This document shows positions 35,301 to 46,731 of a stretch of DNA of 64,000 nt, piece by piece. The notes below the pieces were generated by a model, which ran no database searches, was not told the DNA's origin, and saw only the letters and a program-made list of their open reading frames with translations. Source of the DNA: Colocasia esculenta. Lineage: Eukaryota; Streptophyta; Magnoliopsida; Alismatales; Araceae. The position numbers and the translations under genes were made by a program. How positions within the stretch are numbered: the first letter of the stretch is position 1; the number at the start of each line of letters is the position of its first letter. Location: contig CM024758.1 in NCBI GenBank assembly GCA_014218235.1, forward strand, positions 70,256,206-70,320,205, written 5' to 3'.

Positions 35301-35412
35301 CCATAAGTGACTGTTCCTTCTTCAGCTTGGAGATGGGAAAACAGCTTCAGGTTTCTGTCATGTGCCTTGAACACCCACTATCCAAATACCATTTGGATGC
35401 TCGAGGATTAAC
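32390..35412 (-). pseudogene. pol: Sirevirus E pol: PR, INT, RT, RNase H; broken
   Basis: Ty1/copia pol on the minus strand. Protease WYLDSGCSRHMTGN (about 35385-35340). Integrase with HRRLGHCSLDGLNKL (about 35005), CRACAKGKHTKSSF, DLFEPMRTTSLGGKNFGFVIVDDYSR and TPQQNGIAE; the second catalytic region reads SDHVVSS instead of SDHGGEF, so it is altered. RT with catalytic YVDD (about 33335-33320) and MMGELNYFLGLQVKQ. RNase H with YSDADYAGCKIDRKSTSG (about 32850) and a terminal ADIFTKP near 32460. Many frameshifts. The sequence is clearly different from D and G, so this is a second Sirevirus family. Confidence 0.9.
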
Positions 35413-35429
35413 CTGAAATTAAGACATCA
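35412..35429 (-). other. gag/pol junction: TGA plus splice-acceptor-like site (E)
   Basis: The gag frame ends WVPKA-TGA (35429-35427). The following TGTCTTAATTTCAG has its AG at 35414-35413, and pol opens at 35412 in the -1 frame. Same geometry as in D and G. Confidence 0.55.
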
Positions 35430-37163
35430 AGCTTTAGGTACCCAAGTTCTTTTGTCCTGATGGGTCAGTATCATATTTTTTACTTTCATTATCCACTTCT
35501 TATGTCTTGTTGGACAGGTGGATTTAAATGACCTAGCTTATTACAGTGACTACAACATGATGTTTTTGTTACTCTTTCAATATACTTAAAATTAGCTTTA
35601 TAGGCTGTATTTTCCTCAGGAACAAATCTTGGAGTTGGATACACTTGGGTGGAATTATAGTTTCTGCATTTTCAAGGGGTGTGTAGCCTACACCATCTTT
35701 CTCTTACCTGAGCGTCTAGGTCTTTTAATATTAAGGGATTCTTACCATTTGTAAATTTTCTAATGTGCTTGCTAATTTCTCATTCTCTTCATTTAGATTT
35801 ATATCTTTTCTTAATTCATCTACACTTTCTTGTTTTTCTAATTTGTTATTTGTTTATTCTTAACTTTAAGTCTTCACAACAATTCATTTCTTCTTTTAGT
35901 TCGATAATTGCTTTTCTAGTTCTTCATTTTTGTTTTAAGTCTGAGTTAGTGTTTTCTAAGCATGTATATATTCTCTTACTAATCTTAAGTAATTTAGACA
36001 CCTTTTATATTTGTCGTAAAGTCATTAAAGGCGCTTCCAAATTGTCAGAATCTGAATCAGAATTATTACAAGAATCGAAAGAAGAGTCAGAGGTTACCTT
36101 TCTTCGAGTTGGCCATGAGAGCAGGTTGGCTTCTTCTTCATCACTGCTTGAGCTTGACTCACTGTCTGAGTCACTGCTGTTCTCCCAAGCAATGCCATTG
36201 CCTTTTTCTTGTATCTTCTGAACTTCTTGGAGCTATCCTTCTTCTTGTGATCATTTTCTTTAGCATTGGACAATCTGCCTTGATATGTTCAGGCTTCTTG
36301 CATTCATAACAGATGGTCTCTCCTTTCTTCATTTCTTTGCCATCTGATCTTTTGAGGTCTTTATTTTCTTAAAGTACCTTCTGCCGGATTGAAATTTTTT
36401 CTTCTTGGCCAGGATGCGCTGCAATCTCTTAGAGAGCATTGCTTCTTCATTTTCGCTGTCTACCTCACTCCGCTAGAGCTTGCTTCTGATGACTCTTCTT
36501 CTGCTTTCAAAGCATTGGAGTGCTTCTTTCTGCTAGATGATTCTCCTAGCCTTTCCATGTTGATCTCATGGGCCATGAGGGACCGATGAGCTTTTCTACT
36601 GACATTCTCTTAAGGTCATTAGCTTCTTCGATAGCTGTGACCTTTGGTGTCCATGAAGATGGCAAGGATCTGAGAATCTTCTTACCATATCACAATCTCA
36701 TAGGACTTTCCTAGACTGGCTAAACCATTGGTGATGTCAGTGAATCGACTGAACATCTGGGTGATTGACTCACCTGACTGCATTTGAAATCTCTCATACT
36801 GAGTGACAAGAATGTCGATTCTTGTCTCCTTTACTTTATGTACCTTCGTATGTAATCCTTAGCTTTTCCCACATTTCCATGGAGGATTTGCAGGCTGAGA
36901 CTCTGTTAAACTCCTTCTTGCTTAGAGCACAACATAAAATGCTCTTGGCTTTACAGTTCAAGGAGATTTTCTTTTGTCTTCATCTGTCCATTGTGCTTTC
37001 TCATTTGTGACAACCAAGTCACCTTCTTCTACTATTGACCAGATTTGATAGTCGTGGCCTTGTAGAAAATATTCCATTCTGGTCTTCCAATACGGATAAT
37101 CTTCACCATCGAACAAAGGGGGTCTATGACTGACTGACCTTCGAAGTTGCCTTGGGCTGCCAT
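35427..37163 (-). pseudogene. gag: Sirevirus E gag, broken
   Basis: Starts MAAQGNFEGQ (ATG at 37163-37161), with YPYWKTRMEYFLQGHDY-type capsid sequence recovered only across frame changes. The zinc knuckle CYECKKPEHIKADC (CX2CX4HX4C) lies at 36311-36270. An acidic Ser/Glu-rich stretch follows (about 36200-36040), then a Lys/Glu/Asn-rich coiled-coil-like region (about 36000-35760). It ends WVPKA-TGA. Several frameshifts prevent expression. Confidence 0.8.
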
Positions 37164-37213
37164 TGATCTTTGCTCTTCAGATCGTTGGATCTTCTTCTTT
37201 GTCGAAGAGACTC

Positions 37214-37225
37214 GCTCTGATACCA
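37214..37225 (-). other. Primer-binding site of Sirevirus E
   Basis: Minus-strand TGGTATCAGAGC, complementary to initiator Met tRNA, two bases from the LTR end. Confidence 0.88.
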
Positions 37226-37227
37226 CT

Positions 37228-38367
37228 TGTTGCCCAGCTAGCTAGCCCAGAGGGGGGGGGGTGAATGGGTTATTAACGAAACTGATCTTTGATACCTGTT
37301 TACTAAAAATTACACAACAACTTAAATGAAGGTTAGAGTTAGAGGAAATAAGATAGCAATCACACAAAATACAACCACAAGACAGTAGGATTTTTATCCT
37401 GGTTCGGAACTCCTTTCCACAGGAGACCTACGTCCAGTCCCTGAGCAATACCTCAGGATTTCACTAATCAAGGGTACAGTCCCCCTTAAGGACACAACAA
37501 CACCCCAACTCAGCTGGTCTTCCTTCACACCCGAATGGAACACCACCCTGGATACCACCAGGTCTTCTTCACACTAGAAGGGAACAACACCCTGGATACC
37601 ACCAGGTCTTCCTTCACACCCGAAGGGAACACCACAAAAGAGGTTTGAAAGACAAGCCCCTAGATCAAACTGCAACAAGCATGATCTGAAGGACCTAGCA
37701 CTGAGAGCAAAGAATCTAAATCTAGGCTCACTCTCAGAACTACACAAGCTCTCTTCAAATGATCTTTCACTAGCTAGTAGAGAGCAAAAGAGCAAAAGCT
37801 AAGAGGAATGAAGTTTTCTGCTCTAAACTTTCTTCAGAAGAATTGAATGTTTTTCTTGAACGTTGTATTTTCTTCTGTTCTTCTGACTTGTATATATATC
37901 TTCAATTTGAAATCTAGACGTTAAGAGTTGTTGTCTCTCTTTTGAGTAGTCGTTAGACTGAATGACATCTGGAGTCTTGGAAGCTTCCTATCAACAGTCT
38001 TTTGATTACTTGAGCACGCAAAGAGATGAGATCTTCAAAGATATTCGATGGCTTCTATTTGTTAACGTTGTACCATGAAGCTAGATCAGAGGTCTGCACA
38101 TATGTCAATCTCAAATAGCAGACAGATAAGCTGTCTCTGATATCAGTCAACGTCAGTAGCAATAGTCAGAAAATAGTAATGCCAAATAGCTTAAGTCTAA
38201 AGACGTTATCAGAGTAACACGATAAAGGATGATATGGTCTGCATGCATGCATAGATATGTTCAGATCTCAAAATGCAAAAGCGTCAGAGAGATGTCTACG
38301 TGGACTTTGACTGGTCAATGCTTTAAGATGATAAGATATCAAGATATGAAATCGATGACTATATGAC
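37228..38367 (-). mobile_element. 5' LTR of Sirevirus E (outer edge uncertain)
   Basis: On the minus strand the LTR ends ...GCTAGCTGGGCAACA next to the PBS. A near-end poly-C run (plus-strand G run at about 37251-37260) and a three-fold CACCCTGGATACCACCAGG-type repeat (about 37500-37640) are visible. A TATA box lies at 37891-37899. It lacks the GTCGAC arrays of A/B/D/G. I could not find the other end: the array of element H begins near 38368, so the edge is a guess. Confidence 0.6.
37891..37899 (-). promoter_or_regulatory. TATA box of LTR E
   Basis: TATATATA run on the minus strand (GATATATATACAAG), about 660 bp upstream of the LTR end, followed by an A-rich transcribed-looking stretch. Confidence 0.55.
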
Positions 38368-39040
38368 TCATGAAATCGTTATGAGTCATAGCAAATCGTT
38401 ATGAACACTTATCAAGTCGTTATGAACTCTAAAGAAATCGGTACGGCTACCAAGTCGTTACGAGTTTCAAGGAAATCGTTACGAGAACTAAAGAAATCGT
38501 TACGGCTACCAAGTCTTACAGTTTCAAGAAATCGTTACGAGAACTAAAGAAATCGTTACGGCTACCAGTCGTTACGAGTTTCAAAGAAATCGTTACGAGA
38601 ACTAAAGATCGTTACGGCTAGCAAGTCGTTATGAGTTCTAAAGAAATCGTTACGAGAACTAAAGAAATCGTTACGGCTAGCAAGTCGTTACGAGTTTCAA
38701 AGAAATCGTTACGAAACTAAAGAAATCGTTACGGCTAGCAAGTCGTTATGAGTTCTAAAGAAATCGTTACGAGAACTAAAGAAATCGTTACGGCTATAAG
38801 TCGTTACGAGTTTCAAAGAATCGTTACGGAACTAAAGAAATCGTTACGGCTAGCAAGTCGTTATGAGTTCTAAAGAAATCGTTATGAGAACTAAAGAATC
38901 GTTACGGCTAGTAAGTCGTTACGAGTTTCAAAGAAATCGTTACGAGAACTAAAGAAATCGTTACGGCTGGCAAGTCGTATGAGTTTCTAAAAATCGTTAC
39001 GAGAACTTACGAAATCGTTACGGCCAGAAAGTCGAAGAAC
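38368..39040. repeat. Tandem array of about 59-bp units, 118-bp higher-order
   Basis: About ten to eleven units, each with three copies of the core TCGTTACG or TCGTTATG, spaced about 21, 17 and 21 bp. In the third sub-unit TCGTTACGAGTTTCAAAG alternates with TCGTTATGAGTTCTAAAG from about 38560 to 38940, giving a 118-bp dimeric unit. Edges are degenerate (38368-38440 and 38990-39040). Confidence 0.85.
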
Positions 39041-42023
39041 GACCTACCAACGACTGGAGACTAGATCAAGAAATTTCTGAGCACCCTCTTGCTTTAGCCG
39101 AGAGGGCTTCAATAGCAAGATTTGATCTTCTAGGATTTTATAGGGCAAGTAACCTATGTACATCATCCCTATACATGTCCTAGTTCCAGAATTTTTACGG
39201 ATTTTTCTCGAGTCCTAGACCCTCCAATTTCCCCGTACATGTGAGTGTGACTGTGCAGATTGCTGTCTGAAAGTTGACGGCAACATCCCCTGCCGTCAAG
39301 TTCATCAGTTGACGGCAAGAGATGTCGCAGTTAACCCAGTTGGCGGCCAGGACTGTGCAGTTAAGTTCTTCAGTGTTCTGAAAAATACTATTTGATCTTC
39401 TTTAATATATTTAATGATTCTGGGTATGTGTTCATGCTGTAACTTTTATGTGGGGTCAAGGGTGATTAGTAGGTCATGTCATGAGTTTTCATGAATTTTC
39501 ATGATTTATGTTAATTATTAAAATTTTTTGAAATTGAATTATGATAATAAAATAACCATGTTTTAATTTGTGTAAAAAGGACAGTTGTGAGTTAGAGTTT
39601 GGTGAATTTTCTGTAATGATATGTTTATTGTATATACACCTTGACATTGGCATATTAGACACCCTTACTAGAATTTCTGCTTTAGAGAAATTAGTGAGAA
39701 ATGCACCAGTGATTTGGTTTAACTGTTATAATTATATTTTTGTTCATAAAAATCTGAAAATTTGAGTACATGTTATGGTTGCTGTTCATAACCTCTGATA
39801 AAAATTTCATGAAGTTTTGATGATAGTAGGTATTTTTATGGTTTAAAATGTGAAAATAGTCATGTTGTGCATGTTAGAGTTAATTTTGTATACTTTAAGA
39901 GTTAGCAACATGTAATATCTTATCTTAAGTTAATTATCACTGTTTATCAGTAAGGTGAATTTTCTATAAACGGAAATGTGAATATTATGTAAGTGTATGT
40001 GAAATAGGATGAAAAAAATGTGTGTGAGCATGAGTAAAAGGTGATAAGAATGATAAAGTGATTAATGAAATATTTAGCCATGTATGACACTGCTACCATA
40101 GGGGTCTGAGAGCTGTACCATAGAAGAGTCCCTATGGAAGGCTCAACGTATGAGATAAATCCTAAGGGCATTAGGATAAAATCCTGGAGGTGGAAAAGTA
40201 TCGTGGCTAGGGTGGAGAGGGCTTCTCCCGGTTCTACGCAGTTACCTAGATTTGCCACCGCATTGCCTAGGTGACAAATATGTGAAAGTGAGTGCTAAGT
40301 GGTAAGTGATAAGCGCTAAGTGCTAATGTGATTGTTTTCCTCTACTTGGTAGTTAGGACTATGTGTCATGGCAACTTAAGAGTTTAAATGTGAATATAGT
40401 GTAAGTGATAAATGTGAATGTAAGAGTAAAGGAAATGGAGGGAGTGTGAATTGATATGAAAGGGAAGAGTAAAAGATAATAAAAGTATAATTTCATGTGA
40501 AAACCAATATATTAATACATGTGTAATTACTTATGTCATTCATAGTAACCATCATAATTGTAATATCATATTTAGTATTATGTGATATAGTTAACTATCT
40601 CCATATGGTGGTGTGTATGAATATGTGCATGTAATATGTAAAGAAACACAATGTAGACAATTGATATGTAGAGTTGACAAATGAATAAAATGACATGAAA
40701 ATAAGTGTAAATCCATGTAATTAAGTTTAATTCATGTCAAAACAGTAAGCTAAATGAGATTTTGTTTTTGATAAACATACGAAATAATGTCCTAAGTTCT
40801 ATGATAGAATTGCTATTCATTTAGTATGTACTTTCATACTTAATTTGTAGATGATTGCCATCCGATTGAATGTGTATAAATCTTCATTCCATGTTTAATA
40901 AGGTGAGATCATGGTGAATTATTCATATTAAAACAGCAAATGAAATGTGTAAATAAATGAGAAAAGTGCATGTGAAAAATAAATAGAGATCATGTTAGGT
41001 TGTTATCTACGTTATGTATAATGCATGTTCTAATTGGTAGAGCTGTTACACAATAAGGAAAAAATGTTTAGATTAATATATCATGTTACATGATAGGTGT
41101 TTAAGAGTGCATATGTTCATGTCATGTATGTATTAATTGGATTATGCTTAACTATGATAGAAAGATTAATATCATATTATGTGTTTACTAGAAAACATGT
41201 GCAAGTGTCATGAGTGTATGATAAATTGTACATTAAAACAAAAGTTAGTTGTATGATAAAGTGATGTGAATACATGAGAATTTGACCAAATACTATGCTA
41301 AAAGTATGCATCATCTTGTACATAACCTTGTATTTAAATTGATTAAATTATGCAATAATATGATAAAGATTTGAACCATGTATCATAGAATATATAAAAT
41401 GTGTAGAGAACTTGTGTAGATGTATGTTTTTGTATGATTTAATATGAGCATGTATTAATCTGGAATGTGTTTGGGAAACATAGGTGGGGTAACCATAAAA
41501 AGCTTGTGCTATGTGAATTAACGTGATTAGTATGATAGCATGTGTTTCATTATTGTTGGTAGTTTAATGTGTATATCATATATATAAGTTTGATGTTTTA
41601 GATTACTTGCTGAGTTTGAAAGACTCATACTTGCTTCGGCGTACAGGTGTGACAGATTATCCAGTAGCTGAGGAGAGAATAGTGAAGATTGATACTGCAT
41701 ACAAGGAATAGCACTGAGGAGATTTATTTTTGGTAGTTGCTTAAATTTATAGTTGAATAATGTTATCATAGGACAATGTACGAACAATGTAGTTCTTTTC
41801 AAGTTGTAATAATGTGGACTATAGTACTTCTTTTACTATATAGACTGTGGAATGTGGTGATGGTGGAATGAAATATAATATTTCTTTTAATTCCGCTGTA
41901 CTCTTTTATTATCATGGACATATCAACCTTATCGTTTAGTGTGGGTTACTTTCCCACTGTGACGATGCTCTTTGTACCGATGGGGATTGGTATAATCGTA
42001 CTGGTATAAAGGGGGTCGTTACA
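38368..42023 (+). mobile_element. Solo or truncated gypsy LTR (element H)
   Basis: From about 39180 to 42023 the layout copies LTR F: CTCGAGTCCTAGACCCTCCAATT (about 39210), then AT-rich GTGAATGTG sequence, CTTGCTTCGGCGTACAGGT (about 41632-41650), and the end motif CCCACTGTG...GGTATAA...GTCGTTACA. It is diverged from F. No PBS follows at 42024 and no internal region precedes it, so it is a solo or truncated LTR. The tandem array sits in its 5' part. The 5' edge is uncertain. Confidence 0.7.
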
Positions 42024-42490
42024 GGTAGGGACCCCTTGATCCTCTCGCCCTAGCATGCTCCCCTCCCCCTTGAGATGTTGTTTTCCTCGTGGTTTGGGGT
42101 GTGGGAGTGTGAGGAATCCATGCTCGTGGTTGAGTGAGGTTCCATCGAGTGTAGATTCGTGTAAATCCATGTTTGTGGGGTTTTAGGGGTGGTATGCTTG
42201 ATTTATAAGCTTTCTTACATGTTCTCCAAGCTCCCCTCCCCTTGTGGTGTGTTGTAATCCCATTTTTGGGGTGGTCTCCGGGAGGTCTACTCCGGAACCC
42301 CCCTCGGCTAGAGACGGGACCGCTATAGAGGTCGCGATGATGTCACGACTGGAAGGCCGTCGCGACATCATCACGATGCTCTTGTGCGTCGTGACAAGGT
42401 CGCGACGGCTTGGGCCACCGCGACAGTGTCACAATAGGGTAGGGTGTCATGATAAGGTCGCGACGGCCCAATGCGTTCCGACTACAGCAG
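42024..42490. other. Unassigned spacer rich in GTCGCGAC words
   Basis: Between LTR H and LTR I. GTCGCGAC or GTCGCGAT occurs at 42331, 42359, 42399 and 42457, the same word found three times in LTR I, so this may be a fragment of an I-type LTR or leader. No gene seen. Confidence 0.4.
42332..42376. repeat. 18-bp inverted repeat (hairpin)
   Basis: Arms 42332-42349 and 42359-42376 are complementary apart from two mismatches, separated by a 9-bp loop (TGGAAGGCC). The arms include GATGATGTC/GACATCATC and TCGCGA. Confidence 0.65.
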
Positions 42491-45400
42491 TGTCACGCCC
42501 CAACGCGGAATATCGGAGCGCGAAGGCAGTTGCAAGAAAAGTATAGAGCGTATACTAGACATCAAACCATTGCCACTGAATAATACTAAAGCAAATCTTT
42601 CTCATTATTAATTTTCCAAATGTCTAGTTACAACCACTAATATCAGAGCCATTCTATAGGGCCCAATTACATTGCATTAGAAGGAAATAACTAACTACAA
42701 CTGTAAGATAACATAACGACTCGAGGGTACTCCTGGCTTCACTCTTGGTCATTCCCTTCTCGTGAGTATATGTGTCATCCTCGGTCTCACCTGAGAACAC
42801 AACATTAAATAACGTAGGGTGAGCGATAACGCCCAGTAGGACTTAAATCTCAGGCTCAAGCAGGCTTTAAATAATTATGCATTTAATGGCAGAGTATCTA
42901 AAGATAGTAGGTACAAGAGAGTCAAAATATAGCAAGAGATAGAACAATAGCACGAGAGCGAGTATAGTTTCCAAAATAGCACAAGTATCGAGTATAGCAC
43001 GAATAGCAGAATGGCCATAGCACAACTAGCACAAGTATAGTAATAGCACGACGAGTATAGCACTTGTTGTCATTCTAGCCATCGAGAGAGTATAGCACGT
43101 TTTGTGTTTTTGATTGTCATATAGATAGTCGAGATAGATAGCACTTGAGTGTAATGCCAAACACTCTGATCATTTAACTCCCATGGGCACTAGCACTTTC
43201 GGGCGCACATCCCAGGACCAGATCGGGCCCTTTATATATTGCCAAGCATTGGTTATATTGTTTATCTTTAGACAATCAGTCAATGGCCATATAGAGTACC
43301 AGAAGTAGATGAGAGCACTAGATGAATAGAAGAGAAGCAGAGTGACGTGAATAGACGAGCGAGTAGAGTACAGATGAGAGCTAGTGGTTTGTACGTAATG
43401 CGTCGAGTAAACAGGCGATAGTAACAGTTGCACGACACGCGCACGTCGTGTTGGCAGTCAGGTGGAACTCACATCCTACCACTGGCCTTGTTATGCACAG
43501 GTCCAGAGGTCCGGCGTGATTTAAGATGAGAGTGAATCTCTAATAGCCGTTTGGATCATAGATCCCTAAAGGGTATCGTAGGTATTAGGGTACAACCGGC
43601 TCGTCGACCATGTGGGAATCCATGATCAGAGGAGACTTACGGAGGCCTTGTGCAAGGGTTCACTAGTCGGCGAAAGGAATATCCGACGGAGAGTTCACCA
43701 CAAGCCAAGTATAGTGTGTATATAAACATGTGCTCGACGTTCTAGAGGAATTCTAGAACAGTGGAGCGTCGATATCGGTATATAAACAACGCAAGAAACG
43801 AATACAAGTCCTTTAAAATAGGGCAATTACTATACCTTACTTCGGTAATTTACCAGATACATTATGAGATATTTTCTGCAAGATTTCAGCCATAAATGGA
43901 TGGTTCAAGTGTGCAAGTGCAAGTGGAAATCATAGATAGAAATAAGTCGTGAACATGTATTTTAAATCATTCAATATAGCATCCTTTTTAAGTAGGGTTT
44001 TTACTAGGGGTATAACGGAGAAGGCGTAAGGATTATTTATAAAATGACAAAATTATTATTTATTTTTTTTATGGGTTTTTCATCAAAAACTTGTGAAGGT
44101 GACATACCCCTGTACTGGTCGCGACAGGGTCAGGACAGAACGCGACAAGGCCTAAAAAGGGTCGCGACAGGGCATGCAAATGGGTACTGAGAACGCGACG
44201 GCTCGTCTGTCGCCTTCTTGGTCGCGACAGGGTGGCTGTCGCAATCAGGCCCCAGAAAACGACATATCGAGGTGTCGCCTTCTGGTTGTCTGCGTCTGAC
44301 TCCGACAGGAGTCAGACCAGGCATTGGATTGCGGGCCAGAACATTGAAATTTCGATACAGGGTCGTTCAGGAAATCATAACTAATTATATAGTCAACGAC
44401 AAATCATGAAACCAGTTGCAAATTAAACTAGACATGTAAGGGTACTTCCAATAAATCGGAATTAGAGAGAGAGCATGGTTTGAACATGGTTTGAGAACGA
44501 ACAAGAACAAGTAACATAGAACATGATACAGGGAGCAAGATCGATTTAATTCGAGTAACATGTTCAATAGAAATTAGGGCTTTTAGGGGCAAAAGATGCC
44601 TATCATGCATCAGTATCTCCCATTAAAATTTGGAGGCATGAGATAGAGTATCCAAGGAGATATGAATTAAGCATGAAGGTTCGGGGTCATAAGAACTGCA
44701 GAACTTTGAAAATTCATAAGAAAAGATTTGATCGCTGGAAAATTATGAAATTTGAGGGTTTTGTTCCAGAGGGTAGAAAGATCCTACAGAAAAAGCTTCA
44801 CGGTTTATGCTTGTGAGAATGCCTACCTTGACTCGATTTCCTCTCTAGGGCTAGAACTTGAAGAACGGGGTTGAGAGCTTGAAAGGTTCTTCTCCCCACG
44901 AAATCTCCTCCTCTGGCCTCTCCTTCTGGTCCAGGAATCCTTTGGCACGAGCTTGGGTCGGCCATGAGGGTTTTAGGAGAGTATTTAAGCTTCTCCTCTT
45001 TCTATTTCCTAATAGGACTCTAATTTCTCTTAAATCTCCGAAATTTCCTTATTTTCCTCTCCTTCCTTGCTTTCCAATCTCTGTTTAGACTAGGAAGAGA
45101 TCCAAATTCGTGCTAACCCATATGGGGTAGGTTTAGGAATCCTATTATAACTCAAACTAGCTATTAATGCATTAAATACCCCTTTTCTATTTAGGTAATA
45201 ATTTAGTTACGAATTTAGGATATTTTCCTATTATTCTCCCTTTGTAAATTCATAATTTTAACCCAATAAATTCTAGAAGATCCATTAAGCAACCCATTAC
45301 TCTTTTCCATCTAATGAGTTTTATTTAATGCTCTATTTAAATATCCATTAGCTAGGTTTTAAATTCTTTATTTAAATTTTATTTTTCGTAAAAATTCAGG

Positions 45401-46133
45401 TTGCTACAAGCAGAGACGGTAGGTCTTGTGAAGTTTCGTGTTTTGTGAAGTCTTCACCGCTCTTCCGCTTCTTACTGTACACGTGGCATCTGTGCTAGTT
45501 CCCTAGTACGGTCCTACACTAGTCATTCCCCAATGCTCAGCACCTGAGGGTCTATCCCGTGAGAGAGGTTGTTACTGTTGCTTGGGACCCCCATCCTCTT
45601 GCGCCATAGAGGGAGCGTTCGGGCGACGAGTGTACTCGAGTCACAGACTCTGGAGTTGAGGGGAAAACGGTGGTTAGGACTGCGCATCGAGTCGTTTGCA
45701 GAGCTCTCTTGGTTAGCCTGGGACACCGAAGACGGCGGAGTTCTACCTGGTGCAGGCTAGCCAGTCCTTTTCTCACTGCCTCGCTCTTTGTGGCCAAGCG
45801 TGGGACTGTGGTCCGGTCAGACTACGGCGGTTACTGTTGCGTACTTTGTGTCTACCTCACTTTGACGAGACGTGGAGGTCTGGACCTGAGTCGAGGATAA
45901 GATGTCAGTGGACGCACCTGACCAGTTGACTAGTGGTAGTGCTTTCCGTAGCTAGTGTTTCTTGTCCAGGCGAGGTTTCCCCCTGTCTGTGTTGCTAGCC
46001 ATGTGGTGGTCACGATGAGTAGTCGTACGGAGTTTCCGACCTTGTTGTACTCCGTACCGTTTCTAGTTAGTAGCTTTACTTCCACACTTCTGTTTGTAGG
46101 TAGAAGATATAACTGTTGTATTTAATTGATATA

Positions 46134-46175
<42 letters not shown>

Positions 46176-46594
46176 TTCTGCTGTTAGAGCCAGTAGGAGA
46201 TTGGTAGTCCCTACTGAGCTTCTGTTGTGATGCTCATCCCTCCATTTCCCAGGTGAGACTTCTCAGCAGCAGCAGGGCGCGCACGGGTGGAGGAGATGGG
46301 GCGGTAGTTGTGGTCCTCGTAGCTAGCAGTGATTTCCCCTTCTCAGTGTACGTCACCCTCGGGGTATGCCCCTAAGGGACTTGTATCCCCTGCTTTTGCT
46401 TGTACTAGTTGTGTGTGTTGGGACTGTACTTAGAGCGGTACACCGCGGTCTCGCTCATCTTTTTGTTTCCGCATGTGAGCTTCTATTTTAGCAGTTGACA
46501 TTTACTTCCATTACATATCCTGTTAGATTTATATTATAGCCCTTCCGGGTCTCCGGATCCATGGGCCAAGGGTCGGGTTCTCGGGGTCGTTACA
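42491..46594 (+). mobile_element. 5' LTR of gypsy element I (4104 bp)
   Basis: Begins TGTCACGCCCCAAC, a common start for long-LTR gypsy elements, and ends GGTCGTTACA, two bases before the PBS. Preceded by AGCAG (42486-42490), the possible target duplication. It contains three GTCGCGAC palindromes (44118, 44161, 44221), AT-rich DNA and a TA microsatellite. The 3' LTR is not in the window. No gene inside. Confidence 0.8.
46129..46173. repeat. (AT)n microsatellite
   Basis: About 45 bp of alternating A and T with one TT slip at 46140-46141, within LTR I. Confidence 0.95.
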
Positions 46595-46596
46595 GT

Positions 46597-46608
46597 TGGT
46601 ATCAGAGC
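46597..46608 (+). other. Primer-binding site of gypsy element I
   Basis: TGGTATCAGAGC, complementary to initiator Met tRNA, directly after the LTR. Confidence 0.88.
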
Positions 46609-46731
46609 TAGAGTCTGACAGGACTTGTAATGGATTTAAACTGTGGCAGGAAGTCCCAAAAGTAGTACAGGTACACTGCTAGCCGCACGAGTCGGTATTA
46701 TTAACCTTATTGGTTGTGTGCCGTGTAGGAC

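Noticed and set aside
37500..37640. Repeated CCACCCTGGATACCACCAGGTC-type units as a protein-coding repeat
   Set aside because: They lie in the LTR of element E beside the primer site and show frame-breaking differences between copies; better read as LTR-internal direct repeats.
44858..45088. Small open frames in LTR I as possible host genes (also 45523-45900)
   Set aside because: They lie inside a 4.1 kb LTR, overlap on both strands and show no recognisable domain.
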